Assembly (NCBI GenBank): GCA_018818165.1
Contig: JAHISP010000033.1
Coordinates: 1 to 49,078, forward strand
Length of the DNA: 49,078 nucleotides
Origin: Bacteroidota bacterium
GTDB taxonomy: Bacteria; Bacteroidota; Ignavibacteria; Ignavibacteriales; Melioribacteraceae
Direction: 5' to 3'
Shown piece by piece: positions 33,546 through 43,527 of this stretch; the first letter of the stretch is position 1; each line of letters opens with the position of its first letter. Under the pieces are notes generated by a model. That model was not told the origin of the DNA, searched no databases, and saw only the letters and a program-made list of their open reading frames with translations. The position numbers and the translations under genes were made by a program.

Positions 33546-35261
33546 ATGCAAAAAATCTCTAAAATAATGGTATTAATTATATTTTCATTATTTGCATCAT
33601 TTGAAAATACTAGTGCAAGTACAAACGATAGTTTAATTACTAAATTAGAATCTTCCGAAGGAAAAGAAAAAGTTAAAATACTTTTTGAATTATTTCGAGA
33701 AAAAATAAACGAAAATCCGGAACTTGCAAGAAAATATAGTGAAGAAGCATTAAAAATATCAATTGAAGAAAATATAGAGTCTTACATAACCTATTCATAT
33801 TTATATATTGGGTTATCATACTATTTTAAGAACCAGTGGAGAATATCTAATGATTATTATTTAAAAGCTCTACAAACTAACTTTTCAAAATCAAACACAA
33901 AAATAAATGCAAGTCTTGTTAATAACATTGCTCTAAATTATAAATTTTTAAGTGAGTATGAAAAATCGCTTACCTATTTATTTGAAGCTCTTAAAAAATT
34001 TGAATTAGTAAAGGACTCATCTTCAATTGCTATGACAAGGGGAAATATTGGAGTTTTATATATAAAACTTAAAAAGCCGGATGAAAGTATTGAACATTTT
34101 AATTTTTCACTTCCTATACTCACTAAGTTAAAGGACTCAATAAATATTGCAAATACTTACGAAAATTTGTCAGATGCCTTCTTTAAAAGTGGTGAGATTG
34201 AAACAAGTAAGAAATATTTTAATCTTGCTGAAAAAATGATGTTTGAAATAAAAGATAGCATAGGAATTTCGCGTTTATATTATGAATATGGCGAAAATTT
34301 ATTTTCAGTGCATTTTTTTAATGAAGCACTTAGGTATTTTACTAAATCAATAACCTTTTGCGATGAATCTTTAACTCCACACCAATATTATCTTTCCTTA
34401 GAGGGGCAGGGTAAAGCTTCAATCTATTCTGGAAAAATTAACGATGCCGAAAAATTGTTAAAATTAGCCAAAGAAGGTTTTCTAAGAATGGGAGCTACAG
34501 AATCTATTTGGATGAACAATTTGGATTTATCAAAATTATATTCACGTAAAGGTAATTGGGAAAAATTTAATGAATATTTTAATCTTTATGATGAAAAGAG
34601 AAATACACAATTAAGAGAAAAAGAAATAAATACAGTTTCCGAACTTAATCTGATTTATCAAACCGAGAAGAAAAACAGACAAATTGAATTTCAAAACATA
34701 GAGATTGAAAATAAAAATAATAAAATATTACTTCTTTCAATAATTGCTTTTCTTGTTACAGTGGGTTTGTTTGTAGCATTATATTTGTCAAGAAAATTAA
34801 AATTTGCAAATAGAAATCTGATAGAAAAGAACCTTGAATTATCAGAAAGGTGGAATCAACTTCAAAAATTTTATGGCTCTTCTGAATCCGATTTTTCTAA
34901 TAAAACCCAAAACGAACTATTTCACCGAATATATCAATTAATGGTAAATGAGCAAGTTTACACTAAACACGATATTACAGTAGATTACCTCTCAAAACAG
35001 CTAAATAGTAATACAAAATATATATCAAACGCTATTAAAGAAGAAACAGGAATGAATTTTAACACATTCATTAACACGTTCCGGATTGAAGAAGCAAAAA
35101 AAATTCTAAGAGATAGAATTTCTAGTTCGTGGTCTTTAGATGCTGTTGCTGTACAGAGTGGTTTTAATAACACAACTTCCTTTTTCCAAGCATTTAAAAA
35201 AAATACTGGGCTAACTCCTTCTGCTTTTAGAAATGCGCTTGTAACATCCATTTATGAATGA
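33546..35261 (+). CDS. TPR-containing membrane-anchored AraC-family transcriptional regulator
   Basis: The 571-residue protein has a signal-like N-terminus (to about 25). About seven TPR-type helical repeats follow (40-350; for example ASLVNNIALNYKFLSEYEKSLTYL and GNIGVLYIKLKKPDESIEHF). A coiled region leads to one transmembrane helix (about 393-415, LLLSIIAFLVTVGLFVALYL). A cytoplasmic AraC-type double HTH ends the protein (about 475-568, VDYLSKQLNSNTKYISNAIKEETG and VAVQSGFNNTTSFFQAFKKNTGLTPSAF). This layout is known from Bacteroidota one-component regulators that sense periplasmic signals. It lies directly upstream, in the same direction, of the secreted beta-helix genes, which are its most obvious candidate targets. 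Confidence 0.9.
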   Translation: MQKISKIMVLIIFSLFASFENTSASTNDSLITKLESSEGKEKVKILFELFREKINENPELARKYSEEALKISIEENIESYITYSYLYIGLSYYFKNQWRISNDYYLKALQTNFSKSNTKINASLVNNIALNYKFLSEYEKSLTYLFEALKKFELVKDSSSIAMTRGNIGVLYIKLKKPDESIEHFNFSLPILTKLKDSINIANTYENLSDAFFKSGEIETSKKYFNLAEKMMFEIKDSIGISRLYYEYGENLFSVHFFNEALRYFTKSITFCDESLTPHQYYLSLEGQGKASIYSGKINDAEKLLKLAKEGFLRMGATESIWMNNLDLSKLYSRKGNWEKFNEYFNLYDEKRNTQLREKEINTVSELNLIYQTEKKNRQIEFQNIEIENKNNKILLLSIIAFLVTVGLFVALYLSRKLKFANRNLIEKNLELSERWNQLQKFYGSSESDFSNKTQNELFHRIYQLMVNEQVYTKHDITVDYLSKQLNSNTKYISNAIKEETGMNFNTFINTFRIEEAKKILRDRISSSWSLDAVAVQSGFNNTTSFFQAFKKNTGLTPSAFRNALVTSIYE

Positions 35262-35268
35262 TAGTGTC

Positions 35269-35294
35269 AATATTGTGAGTTAAATCACAATATT
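35269..35294. promoter_or_regulatory. perfect palindrome matching a CRP-type operator (TGTGA-N6-TCACA)
   Basis: AATATTGTGA (35269-35278) and TCACAATATT (35285-35294) flank GTTAAA. The inner part is an exact TGTGA-N6-TCACA, the consensus of CRP/FNR-family dimers. It sits 8 bp after the regulator stop and 149 bp before the ATG of the first secreted protein. It could also form an RNA hairpin, but the stem is AT-rich and the downstream T-run is broken. Confidence 0.5.
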
Positions 35295-35442
35295 TCTCTA
35301 TTTTATCTGGATTTTCCTAAAATCTTTAATCCTTTTCCGAAATCTTTAATACTAAAATTTTGTTTTATTTGTCTCAAATATTACAATGGTTTGAGTTTTT
35401 GTTTTATTTATAAAACTAAATAACAAATATGGAGTTCAAAAA

Positions 35443-37515
35443 ATGAAAAAGATAATTTTTGTAGTTTTATTGTGTATTGTATCAAATTCATCTGCTTATA
35501 CAACAATTAATTCTAATATTGCAACTAATACTACATGGACTGCCGGCACTTACTATATCTCAACTTCGATTGATGTAAATAGTGGTATTTTTCTTACAAT
35601 TAATCCTGGTGTTATTGTAAAATTTGCTCATGGTACTCGAATTTATGTACCTGGGACAATTGATGCAAATGGTTCAGATTTAAGTAGCAATTATGTCGTT
35701 TTTACCTCAATTGATGATAATACTTATGGCGAAACAATAACCGGCTCAGATGGAGTTCCAAATCCAGGAGATTGGGAGGGGATTTATGGATATGGAGAAG
35801 GAGGTCATCAGGGAACAATTCAACTTGATTATACAATTTTAAGATATGGTGGTAATGCAAGTGGTCCGGATGGCAATTTATTTTGGAATAGAGGAAGTGG
35901 CTATTTTCGTAATGGAATTTGTGAATATAGTGCTACAAACGGAATTAATGTGAGAGACGTGCATGTTTCTGTCGAAAATAGTTTAATAAGAAACAATTCT
36001 GGAAATGGAGTTTATATTTATGAAAATTTAGTTAATTTAAATATTAATGTTAATAACAATCTCTTTACAAATAATACTGGTTATGCTGCTCATATTGTTG
36101 TTACTGCGTTTAGTAATATTAATAATAATTCCGGTAGTGGCAATGGTGTTAATGGTTTTGCACTTGCCGGTCAAATGAATGGAGATCAAACAATTACTGG
36201 TTATAATAGTAATTTCCCCTTAATTATGGTTGACCAAATTTCTGTTGCACAAAGTAACACACTAACAATTCCTGCTTCTACAATTATAAAAAGCGAAACA
36301 AGCGGATATCTGTGGGTAAGTGGAACAATCATTGTTTCGGGTCAAAGTGATAATGCTGTTGTATTCACTTCTTACAAAGATGATACTTACGGAGGTGATA
36401 CATACAACGATGGTCCAGCATCTACCCCAGTTGCCGGTGATTGGAAAGGTATTTTAGTTACAAATGATGGTAATTACTCTACTACAGGTGGCGTGGGTAC
36501 ATTCAACTATGCTATAATAAGATATGGTGGCAACAGCTCAACAAGTTTTGATGCTAATGTTGGAATTACGGTTTCGGCATTTACATCAACATTTACAGGA
36601 TGTGTAATTGAAAATAGTGCAAATTATGGAATCTATGTTTCTCAAGCGTTTTTAAAACTTCGCTCATCAAGGATTATAAATAATGGGACATATGGAGTTT
36701 TTGGTGTTTCGGGTTATTATTCGGGTGGAATAAACTTAGGAGATTATTCCGCAGACGATGGAAACAATAGGTTAACCGGAAATGGGACTGGTGCAATTTA
36801 TAACAATGGATATACTATTTTAGCAGAAGCTAATTATTGGGGTGTAACCACAGATGGCGAAATATCTGCTCTTATTACCAATGAAACGGGTTCAGTTGAC
36901 TATACTCCTTGGCTTGATAGTGACCCATCTTCTGTGCCTACTCCAGTTGAATTAGCAAGTTTTTCAGCAAAAGCAAATAATAATTCTGTGGAATTGAATT
37001 GGACAACTGCTACAGAAGTAAATAATTATGGATTCTCAGTAGAGCGTAAGTTGTTAGTCGAAAATCGTGAGTGGGAAGAAATTGGCTTTGTTGAAGGACA
37101 TGGAAATAGTAATTCGCCAAAAGAATATTCATTTATTGATGCCGACAATTTAAGCGGAACAATTCAGTACAGACTAAAACAAATAGACATTGATGGAACA
37201 TTTGAATACTCTGAAACAATTGAAGTGGCGATAGATTTAAATACAGGATTTAAACTTTCTCAAAACTATCCAAATCCGTTTAATCCAACAACTAAAATCA
37301 AATATGAAATTGGTGACAAAAGTTTTGTTACATTAAAAGTGTATAACTCAATTGGGCAAGAAGTAGCAACGTTGGTAAATAAACAGCAAGCTCCAGGAAG
37401 CTATGAAGTTGAGTTTAATGCATCTGTAAACAGGAAGATGTCAAGCGGAATATATATTTACCAAATAAAAAGTGGTCAATTTGAGGCAACAAAAAAGTTA
37501 GTACTACTTAAATAG
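35443..37515 (+). CDS. secreted right-handed beta-helix protein with type IX sorting domain
   Basis: The 690-residue protein has a signal peptide (MKKIIFVVLLCIVSNSSA). A large repetitive region (about 20-500) of short Asn/Gly-rich strands follows, with right-handed beta-helix features (NSLIRNNSGNGVYIYENLVN, GCVIENSANYGIYV) and a pair of 'WEGI..GDW' blocks (NPGDWEGIYGYG, VAGDWKGILVTND). Next comes a Fn3-like segment (VELASFSAKANNNSVELNWTTATE). The C-terminal domain from about 603 contains LSQNYPNPFNPTTKIKYEIG and ends GQFEATKKLVLLK, the type IX secretion sorting signal of this lineage. It is presumably exported to the surface, perhaps to bind or break polysaccharide, but no catalytic residues could be assigned. 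Its stop lies 32 bp before the next ATG. Confidence 0.85.
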   Translation: MKKIIFVVLLCIVSNSSAYTTINSNIATNTTWTAGTYYISTSIDVNSGIFLTINPGVIVKFAHGTRIYVPGTIDANGSDLSSNYVVFTSIDDNTYGETITGSDGVPNPGDWEGIYGYGEGGHQGTIQLDYTILRYGGNASGPDGNLFWNRGSGYFRNGICEYSATNGINVRDVHVSVENSLIRNNSGNGVYIYENLVNLNINVNNNLFTNNTGYAAHIVVTAFSNINNNSGSGNGVNGFALAGQMNGDQTITGYNSNFPLIMVDQISVAQSNTLTIPASTIIKSETSGYLWVSGTIIVSGQSDNAVVFTSYKDDTYGGDTYNDGPASTPVAGDWKGILVTNDGNYSTTGGVGTFNYAIIRYGGNSSTSFDANVGITVSAFTSTFTGCVIENSANYGIYVSQAFLKLRSSRIINNGTYGVFGVSGYYSGGINLGDYSADDGNNRLTGNGTGAIYNNGYTILAEANYWGVTTDGEISALITNETGSVDYTPWLDSDPSSVPTPVELASFSAKANNNSVELNWTTATEVNNYGFSVERKLLVENREWEEIGFVEGHGNSNSPKEYSFIDADNLSGTIQYRLKQIDIDGTFEYSETIEVAIDLNTGFKLSQNYPNPFNPTTKIKYEIGDKSFVTLKVYNSIGQEVATLVNKQQAPGSYEVEFNASVNRKMSSGIYIYQIKSGQFEATKKLVLLK

Positions 37516-37547
37516 TGCTAGCAAATAAACTTAAAAGGAAAAAGATC

Positions 37548-40500
37548 ATGAAAAATATTACATTATTTTTTATTCTACTATTATCTTCGGTAATGATAGC
37601 ACAAACTTATTCCTCCAATGGAATAATTAACCCAATACTAAGCGATAGTTCCGATTTACCAACAGGAATTTGGAGTGCAGGTAGCACTGGTGGGCCAGTA
37701 ACATTTGGAACTAATTTTGAAAACAATATCTACTTTACGCAAGGAACATATTTTTATAAAGCAGAAGAAGGTACAAAAAACATTGAAATTCTGGAGCAGA
37801 ATTTTTTGCCAAATACTGCAAAATCATTTAAGATTAACGGTGACAACCTCTATATGATTTTTGATGAGAATTCCTCTTACAAAAACAAAATATCTAAATC
37901 AACAATGTCAAATTTATCATCATCTTCGGCCACTGAATATGGTGAAATCACAAACGGTATAAACAAATTTGAAGAGGTTAACGGATACGTTTATCTGGCT
38001 CACAATAAAAATGGTATTTTAAGCGATAAAATTGTTGGGAAAGACTTTCTAAATAATATTGAAGCGTCATCTCTTTATACAAAAGATTTTCGTGATTTTG
38101 TTGCAAACGAAAATTACATATATTTAATTGCAGATAATGGAACAACCACTCGCACAATTGAAATAGTAGATTTTTCAAACAAATCAAATGTAACAAAAGT
38201 GGGTTCTATTGTTGTTGCTTCGGCTGTTTCGCTAGATTATTCTGATGGATATTTATATGTAGCATGTGACGATAACCAAGGCTTTCAAGTTATTGATGTG
38301 AGTAATCCAACAAATCCAACAAATGTGGGAAATTATAATGGGGGAAATGAATCGTATTTGAAACTGGTAGTAGAGGGCACAAAGGCATATTTAGTTGGGT
38401 ATGTTACTTTAGTGGTTCTTGATATTTCTAATCCAGCGGTACCAAAATATTTGAACTACAAATGGTTATCTGATTTAGGGATTGGCGCAACTGTTCAATT
38501 AACGGATGTAGCAAATGGCAAAATATATTATGTTGATAACGGTCACTTTGGAATTATTGAAACCGATGGTGGAATTAGCCTTGGGCAAAAATATTTATCG
38601 CCAACGACTGTTGAAAAAGTAGTATCCGATGGAAATAATCTTGTAATTTATGATAATTCCAACTTTTATTTTGGCTCATTGGTGGATAATAAATTATCGC
38701 CAGATATTTATGATGAACTTTCTCCATCCATTTTTCCTGAAGATTTTACAATTGATGGTGACTATTTTTACTTATCAGACTACAACAATCTCTATATCCA
38801 TCAAGTTTCCAACTTGTCCAGTACTCCAATTTCCACTTATCCATATTCCGGACAGTACGAAGCATTTAAAGTGGATGGTAATCTTGCAGTAGTTGGTGGA
38901 TTTGTACCAAGTTTTGAAAACTACTTCGAAATTATAGACCTAACTGATAGGTCAAATCCTACAAAAGTTTTTTCTGGTACAAATTTAACTAATGGAACAA
39001 TTAATTCAATTGAGTTTTCCAGCGATAAAAACATACTTTATTTAACAAGCGAGGGGGGTGGAAAAGTTTGGTTTACGATATATGATATAACTGATAAATC
39101 GACACCTTCAAAAATATCAGAAACCCAAATAGAAGTTGGTGCAAATACAAAAATGGGATTAAGTGATTCTACAGTAATATTTTCTATCAACAAATCGAAT
39201 ATCAGTTATGAAACACATTTAATTGCTTATAACATTTCAAATCCCATAAACCCACAGTTGTTGGATGATATTCTTGTTTCATTTAATGAATATAACGATA
39301 TGTTGTTTTTAGAAGATCTAGTTCTCATAAATGTACCTCATGATCAAAAATTATATACTTATACATTTGTAAACAGTACCGGAGTTTTCGTTGCCGGGGA
39401 AGTTCTGGATATAGGTTCAGAACTTGAAAATATGTCTGGTTTTATTGATCACACAGTTCCAGCTAAAACCTTCAAAAAAGCAAATAATCTATTGGGTGAC
39501 GAATATGACTACGGCTATGTTTATGCTTCCGAGAAGAGTGAAGGATATGAAATAATATATTTTGAAAAAAAGAAAAAAGTTGTTACAAATGTAACTTTGC
39601 TAACTAGTGTTAAACCCTCCGAAGCAGCAGATGATGGGTGCAAAGTTTCACCTACAGGTGGTGTGTATAAGAAAGGCACAAATATACAAATGTCAGCAAC
39701 TGCTGTCGAAGGATGGGCTTGGTCTCATTGGTCGGGCGATCTAAGTGGTTCAGCTAACCCATCTAATCTAAAAATGGATGGAAATAAATCAGTAACTGGA
39801 AATTTTAAACCAATATTAGAATTGAGTTTTGGTTCTGATTTTGCAAGAATGATTGGACCACCAAAGAATGATGAAAAAATGTATATCGGGAAGGCATCAT
39901 TAACTGCTTATGGAGTTGATTGGGAACTAAAGCATCTTGATTTTTTAGTAACCACAAAAGTGAAAGCAGAATATGCTGGAGCATTTATAGTGTACGATGG
40001 GAAAACTGTACAAGGTACAATCCATAAAGATGATAATGGATATATGACAGGATTAAACTTTGTTACACCTAAAATAATACCTGAGCTTACCACATTAACT
40101 TTGGAGCTCTACTTCATGTTCGATTTTCCACCGAACGAAAAAGGTTCTCTTGCCCCGCTTGATGAAATAAAAAGAATAGGTGTTTCTATTCATAGAACCC
40201 AAGTATTTTGCGATCCCATAAACGGGATTGAAGGAATTAAAGAACCGCAAGAGACTTTTAATTCAAAAATTCATACCATTGGTTGGATTTGGAATTGGTC
40301 ACTATCACCAGCTGTTCCATTTGAAACGATACAAAAAGCTAATGATGATCCAAAAACACTTGATGGGCATGAAATAACTATTTATGAAGGATATTATAAA
40401 TATGACTATATAACAAATATCACAAAATCGTTAAGTATAAAACCTCATGGAATAGGTGGTGATATTTATATTGAAGGCAATGATGATGCAACCTTTAATA

Positions 40501-43157
40501 TCACTGCTAATGATGTTACAATTACAGGGTTTAATATCAGTAATATAAAAGAAGGTTCAGATGGACTTTCATCTTCATACAGAAATGTTATTGAATCAGA
40601 ATTTAGCAGTGACAAAATAACAATTGAAAACAATAAAATTCTTTGTAATAAATTTCAAAATGGTATTAATATTAAAGGGGCAATACCTAGAACGGATTAT
40701 GGATATAGTTATACTCTAAGTAAAAATACTTTTTTGCAAGTTTCAACTGATGGAAATGCATGTGGAGTTAGAATTCTAAATGGACATAATTACGATATCA
40801 GAGAAAACAATTTTGAGTCTTTAAACAAAGGGATCTCAATTACCAATTGTAATAATGGTAATATATCCTCTAATAGCTTTTTATTAGTTAGTACTTTAAT
40901 AAATAACCAATCTTCAACAGAAACAAGATTTGAGTTCAATGATATACAAAATCTTTCTGATGAAACATCAACTATATATTTACTTAATTCATCCCATAAG
41001 TGTGAAATCTTGCACAATAGTATTAAAGAACACGATTTTAGGGTATTAGCTGTGGAAAGCAATGACCTCAATTTTTTTAGCAATAAGGTAGAAGGCACAA
41101 ATAAGATAGAATTGGAATTGGAGGATACTCATAGAGCCACGATAAAGGGGCAGAATAATATGATTCTAAAGATTTTTAGTGAAAAAGGTCTTTATAGTAC
41201 TGGTCACAATATTCATGGAAATGATAACTGCAAATATATTACCCTAAAGAAAGTAGCAAATAGTAAAATTATTAGTAATACAATAAAAGACAATGAACAA
41301 TATCTTTCTATTAACCCAATAAAAATTGAATCTTGTTCAGATATATCCTTAGAAGAAAATAGGATTTATAGTAGTAACGTAAGCGGAATATATGCAATCT
41401 ATTCTGAAGGTATAAAAATAAAGAATCTAAATTACTTTTATATTAATGCTCCTGCAATAGAGATTATTTCTAGTAGAGGAGAAGCAATAAACACAATAAG
41501 ACAGAATAAAATATTTTCTAACAAAGAAAATACAGGAATTCTTGTAAGCTTCAATTATTGCGACATTGGTATTATCGGAAACGATATTTATGACGCAAAA
41601 ATTGGGATTAATGTTCACAATTCTTCAGGAGGTAATATTGAGTTTAATAATTTATTAAGAAATGGAACTGCTATTCTAACAAAAAATGTTGATGATTTTA
41701 TTATTTCAAGAAACAATATTGAAGAAAGCACTGATGATTTTACTGGAATTCACTTAGAAAGCACGAACGCTATAATTGAAGGTAACAACCTTTTGAAAAA
41801 TAATGGTGCAGCGGTTGGTTTGTTTAATAATTCAATTGCCCAAATAAGGGAAAACAATTTTATTGATAATCCCAACTTGGCAGTATTTAGTGATAATCCG
41901 AATGCTATTGTTAATGTAGATGATAATTATTGGGGAAGTACCGATGAACCATCTTCCGATATTTTTGAAGGAAATATTGAATATAATAATTGGTTAAAAG
42001 CACCTATATCATTAATTGTTAATGTTTCAGAAGATTCTGTTAAAACTGCTTTAGGTAAAACCGATTCAGTTTCAATAGCAATTAATAATTTTGTAGTTGA
42101 CAACGATAATGTTGAAATAAAAATAGTTGATGAAAAAGGCTGGCTTATAAATGGGGGAACACAAACAATAAATCTCAACGATTCTTCTTTTACATTTTAT
42201 AAGTTAATCTACGAAGTTCCTTCCGATGCGGGTAACAGTTTCAACAATAAAGTAACAATCTCGGCAGCATCATTAACCAACACTGAAATGACTGCAGTTG
42301 ATTCATTTTATATTCTAAATTACACACCAGAACTTGCTGCAATTACTGTTAGTCCAGATTCAATATCCGTTGGTCTTGGCGATTCATTGCAATTCAATGT
42401 TTATGGTTTTGATCAATATAAAATTGAGTTTGATGGTGAAGCAAAATATAATTGGAGTTCATCTTCAGGTTCAATTGATTCAGCAGGGTTTTTCATAGCG
42501 GATTCTGTACAAGGAGTTGTTACAATTACTGCAACTGAAACAAATTCAAATATTTCGGCTACTGCAAGTATTAATATCCAACCTCATATAAATTTAGCAG
42601 AAACAATTACAATTTATCCAGATAGTGTAGTTATACCAATAAATGGAACAATACAATTTTATGCTGAAGGAAAAGATGCAAGTGGTTTTGCTGTTGAATT
42701 TAATAAACAATGGAAAGCTGTTGGTGGAACAATAGATAGTGCAGGTTATTTTACTGCCGGAGAAATGGCAGGTGAATACTATGTTACTGTTAAGGATGTA
42801 ATTAGCGGAGCTGAAGCAAATGCAAAAGTAATTGTTGGCACACCAACATCCGTTGAAACTGAAAGAATAGTTCCAAAAGAATATTCGCTAAATCAAAATT
42901 ATCCAAATCCATTTAATCCAAGCACGACAATAAGTTATGGATTACCATTTGAAAGTAAAGTAAAAGTTGAAATATTTAACATACTGGGGCAGAGAGTTGA
43001 TGTAATAACAAATAGAATTGAATCGGCTGGCTTACATTCAATACTTTGGGATGCTTCACATCTTTCAAGCGGAGTTTATATTATTAGAATAAATGCAACA
43101 GCTATTAGTAACAATATAAATTTTAGTAAATCAATTAAAATCATCTTAATGAAGTAA
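37548..43157 (+). CDS. giant secreted mosaic protein (LVIVD, InlB-like, beta-helix, Ig-like, type IX sorting)
   Basis: The ATG at 37548 gives a signal peptide (MKNITLFFILLLSSVMIAQ) and a protein of 1869 residues; the in-frame GTG at 37515 is less likely. About 230-590 carries five LVIVD-type blades (VIDVSNPTNPTNVG, VLDISNPAVPKYLN, IIDLTDRSNPTKV and others). About 682-755 is an InlB-type repeat (CKVSPTGGVYKKG ... WSHWSGDLSGSANP). About 920-1480 is a parallel beta-helix with many 'N.I..N.F' turns. Ig-like/Big2 segments follow (LAAITVSPDSISVGLGDSLQF; TIYPDSVVIPINGTIQF). A type IX C-terminal domain (LNQNYPNPFNPSTTISYG, from about 1780) ends the protein. It probably forms one operon with the 690-residue protein. 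Confidence 0.85.
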   Translation: MKNITLFFILLLSSVMIAQTYSSNGIINPILSDSSDLPTGIWSAGSTGGPVTFGTNFENNIYFTQGTYFYKAEEGTKNIEILEQNFLPNTAKSFKINGDNLYMIFDENSSYKNKISKSTMSNLSSSSATEYGEITNGINKFEEVNGYVYLAHNKNGILSDKIVGKDFLNNIEASSLYTKDFRDFVANENYIYLIADNGTTTRTIEIVDFSNKSNVTKVGSIVVASAVSLDYSDGYLYVACDDNQGFQVIDVSNPTNPTNVGNYNGGNESYLKLVVEGTKAYLVGYVTLVVLDISNPAVPKYLNYKWLSDLGIGATVQLTDVANGKIYYVDNGHFGIIETDGGISLGQKYLSPTTVEKVVSDGNNLVIYDNSNFYFGSLVDNKLSPDIYDELSPSIFPEDFTIDGDYFYLSDYNNLYIHQVSNLSSTPISTYPYSGQYEAFKVDGNLAVVGGFVPSFENYFEIIDLTDRSNPTKVFSGTNLTNGTINSIEFSSDKNILYLTSEGGGKVWFTIYDITDKSTPSKISETQIEVGANTKMGLSDSTVIFSINKSNISYETHLIAYNISNPINPQLLDDILVSFNEYNDMLFLEDLVLINVPHDQKLYTYTFVNSTGVFVAGEVLDIGSELENMSGFIDHTVPAKTFKKANNLLGDEYDYGYVYASEKSEGYEIIYFEKKKKVVTNVTLLTSVKPSEAADDGCKVSPTGGVYKKGTNIQMSATAVEGWAWSHWSGDLSGSANPSNLKMDGNKSVTGNFKPILELSFGSDFARMIGPPKNDEKMYIGKASLTAYGVDWELKHLDFLVTTKVKAEYAGAFIVYDGKTVQGTIHKDDNGYMTGLNFVTPKIIPELTTLTLELYFMFDFPPNEKGSLAPLDEIKRIGVSIHRTQVFCDPINGIEGIKEPQETFNSKIHTIGWIWNWSLSPAVPFETIQKANDDPKTLDGHEITIYEGYYKYDYITNITKSLSIKPHGIGGDIYIEGNDDATFNITANDVTITGFNISNIKEGSDGLSSSYRNVIESEFSSDKITIENNKILCNKFQNGINIKGAIPRTDYGYSYTLSKNTFLQVSTDGNACGVRILNGHNYDIRENNFESLNKGISITNCNNGNISSNSFLLVSTLINNQSSTETRFEFNDIQNLSDETSTIYLLNSSHKCEILHNSIKEHDFRVLAVESNDLNFFSNKVEGTNKIELELEDTHRATIKGQNNMILKIFSEKGLYSTGHNIHGNDNCKYITLKKVANSKIISNTIKDNEQYLSINPIKIESCSDISLEENRIYSSNVSGIYAIYSEGIKIKNLNYFYINAPAIEIISSRGEAINTIRQNKIFSNKENTGILVSFNYCDIGIIGNDIYDAKIGINVHNSSGGNIEFNNLLRNGTAILTKNVDDFIISRNNIEESTDDFTGIHLESTNAIIEGNNLLKNNGAAVGLFNNSIAQIRENNFIDNPNLAVFSDNPNAIVNVDDNYWGSTDEPSSDIFEGNIEYNNWLKAPISLIVNVSEDSVKTALGKTDSVSIAINNFVVDNDNVEIKIVDEKGWLINGGTQTINLNDSSFTFYKLIYEVPSDAGNSFNNKVTISAASLTNTEMTAVDSFYILNYTPELAAITVSPDSISVGLGDSLQFNVYGFDQYKIEFDGEAKYNWSSSSGSIDSAGFFIADSVQGVVTITATETNSNISATASINIQPHINLAETITIYPDSVVIPINGTIQFYAEGKDASGFAVEFNKQWKAVGGTIDSAGYFTAGEMAGEYYVTVKDVISGAEANAKVIVGTPTSVETERIVPKEYSLNQNYPNPFNPSTTISYGLPFESKVKVEIFNILGQRVDVITNRIESAGLHSILWDASHLSSGVYIIRINATAISNNINFSKSIKIILMK

Positions 43158-43527
43158 TCGTATAAAAACAGCCCAATATTCTCATTCTTTTTTATAAGCA
43201 TAGAAATTATTTCTATGCTTATAAAATATCTATGCCTAATATTAGAACATAAATCCCAAAAAGGTCTTTTTATTTATCTTTTTCATCTTTTTTTTATTTA
43301 TGGAAATGAGTAATTTTGTACTTCCAAAATAACAATATTATTCTCTTTTTTGAGAGGAGGAAAATAGGAAATTCCAAATAGTAGTAGAACCGTATAAAAG
43401 TACTGAAACATTTTGCTTATTTTAGCAAGATTTTGCATATAAATTTCAATTATTTGCTGGCAAGATAATTGTTAGCATAAAGTAAATATTTTATTATTAA
43501 TAACTAAATCGAATTGAGGCTAATTTT
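43158..43527. other. non-coding leader region between the secreted-protein operon and PFOR
   Basis: No gene is seen. It contains a perfect 16-bp inverted repeat (43190-43226), a TAATTTTG box at 43311-43318 that fits TAnnTTTG, a purine-rich GAGAGGAGGAAAATAGGAAA near 43350, and a small hairpin TTGCT/AGCAA near 43413-43428. If transcription starts near 43325, the PFOR mRNA has a leader of about 200 nt, long enough for post-transcriptional control. Confidence 0.45.
43190..43226. repeat. perfect 16-bp inverted repeat
   Basis: TTTTATAAGCATAGAA (43190-43205) pairs with TTCTATGCTTATAAAA (43211-43226) around ATTAT. It is the first structure after the secreted-protein operon and may act as a bidirectional end of transcription, although a clear T-tract is lacking. 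Confidence 0.6.

Noticed and set aside
35269-35294. The TGTGA palindrome as an ordinary terminator of the regulator gene
   Set aside because: The stem is AT-rich and the following bases are not a clean T-run; the exact CRP spacing fits an operator better, although RNA data could reverse this.
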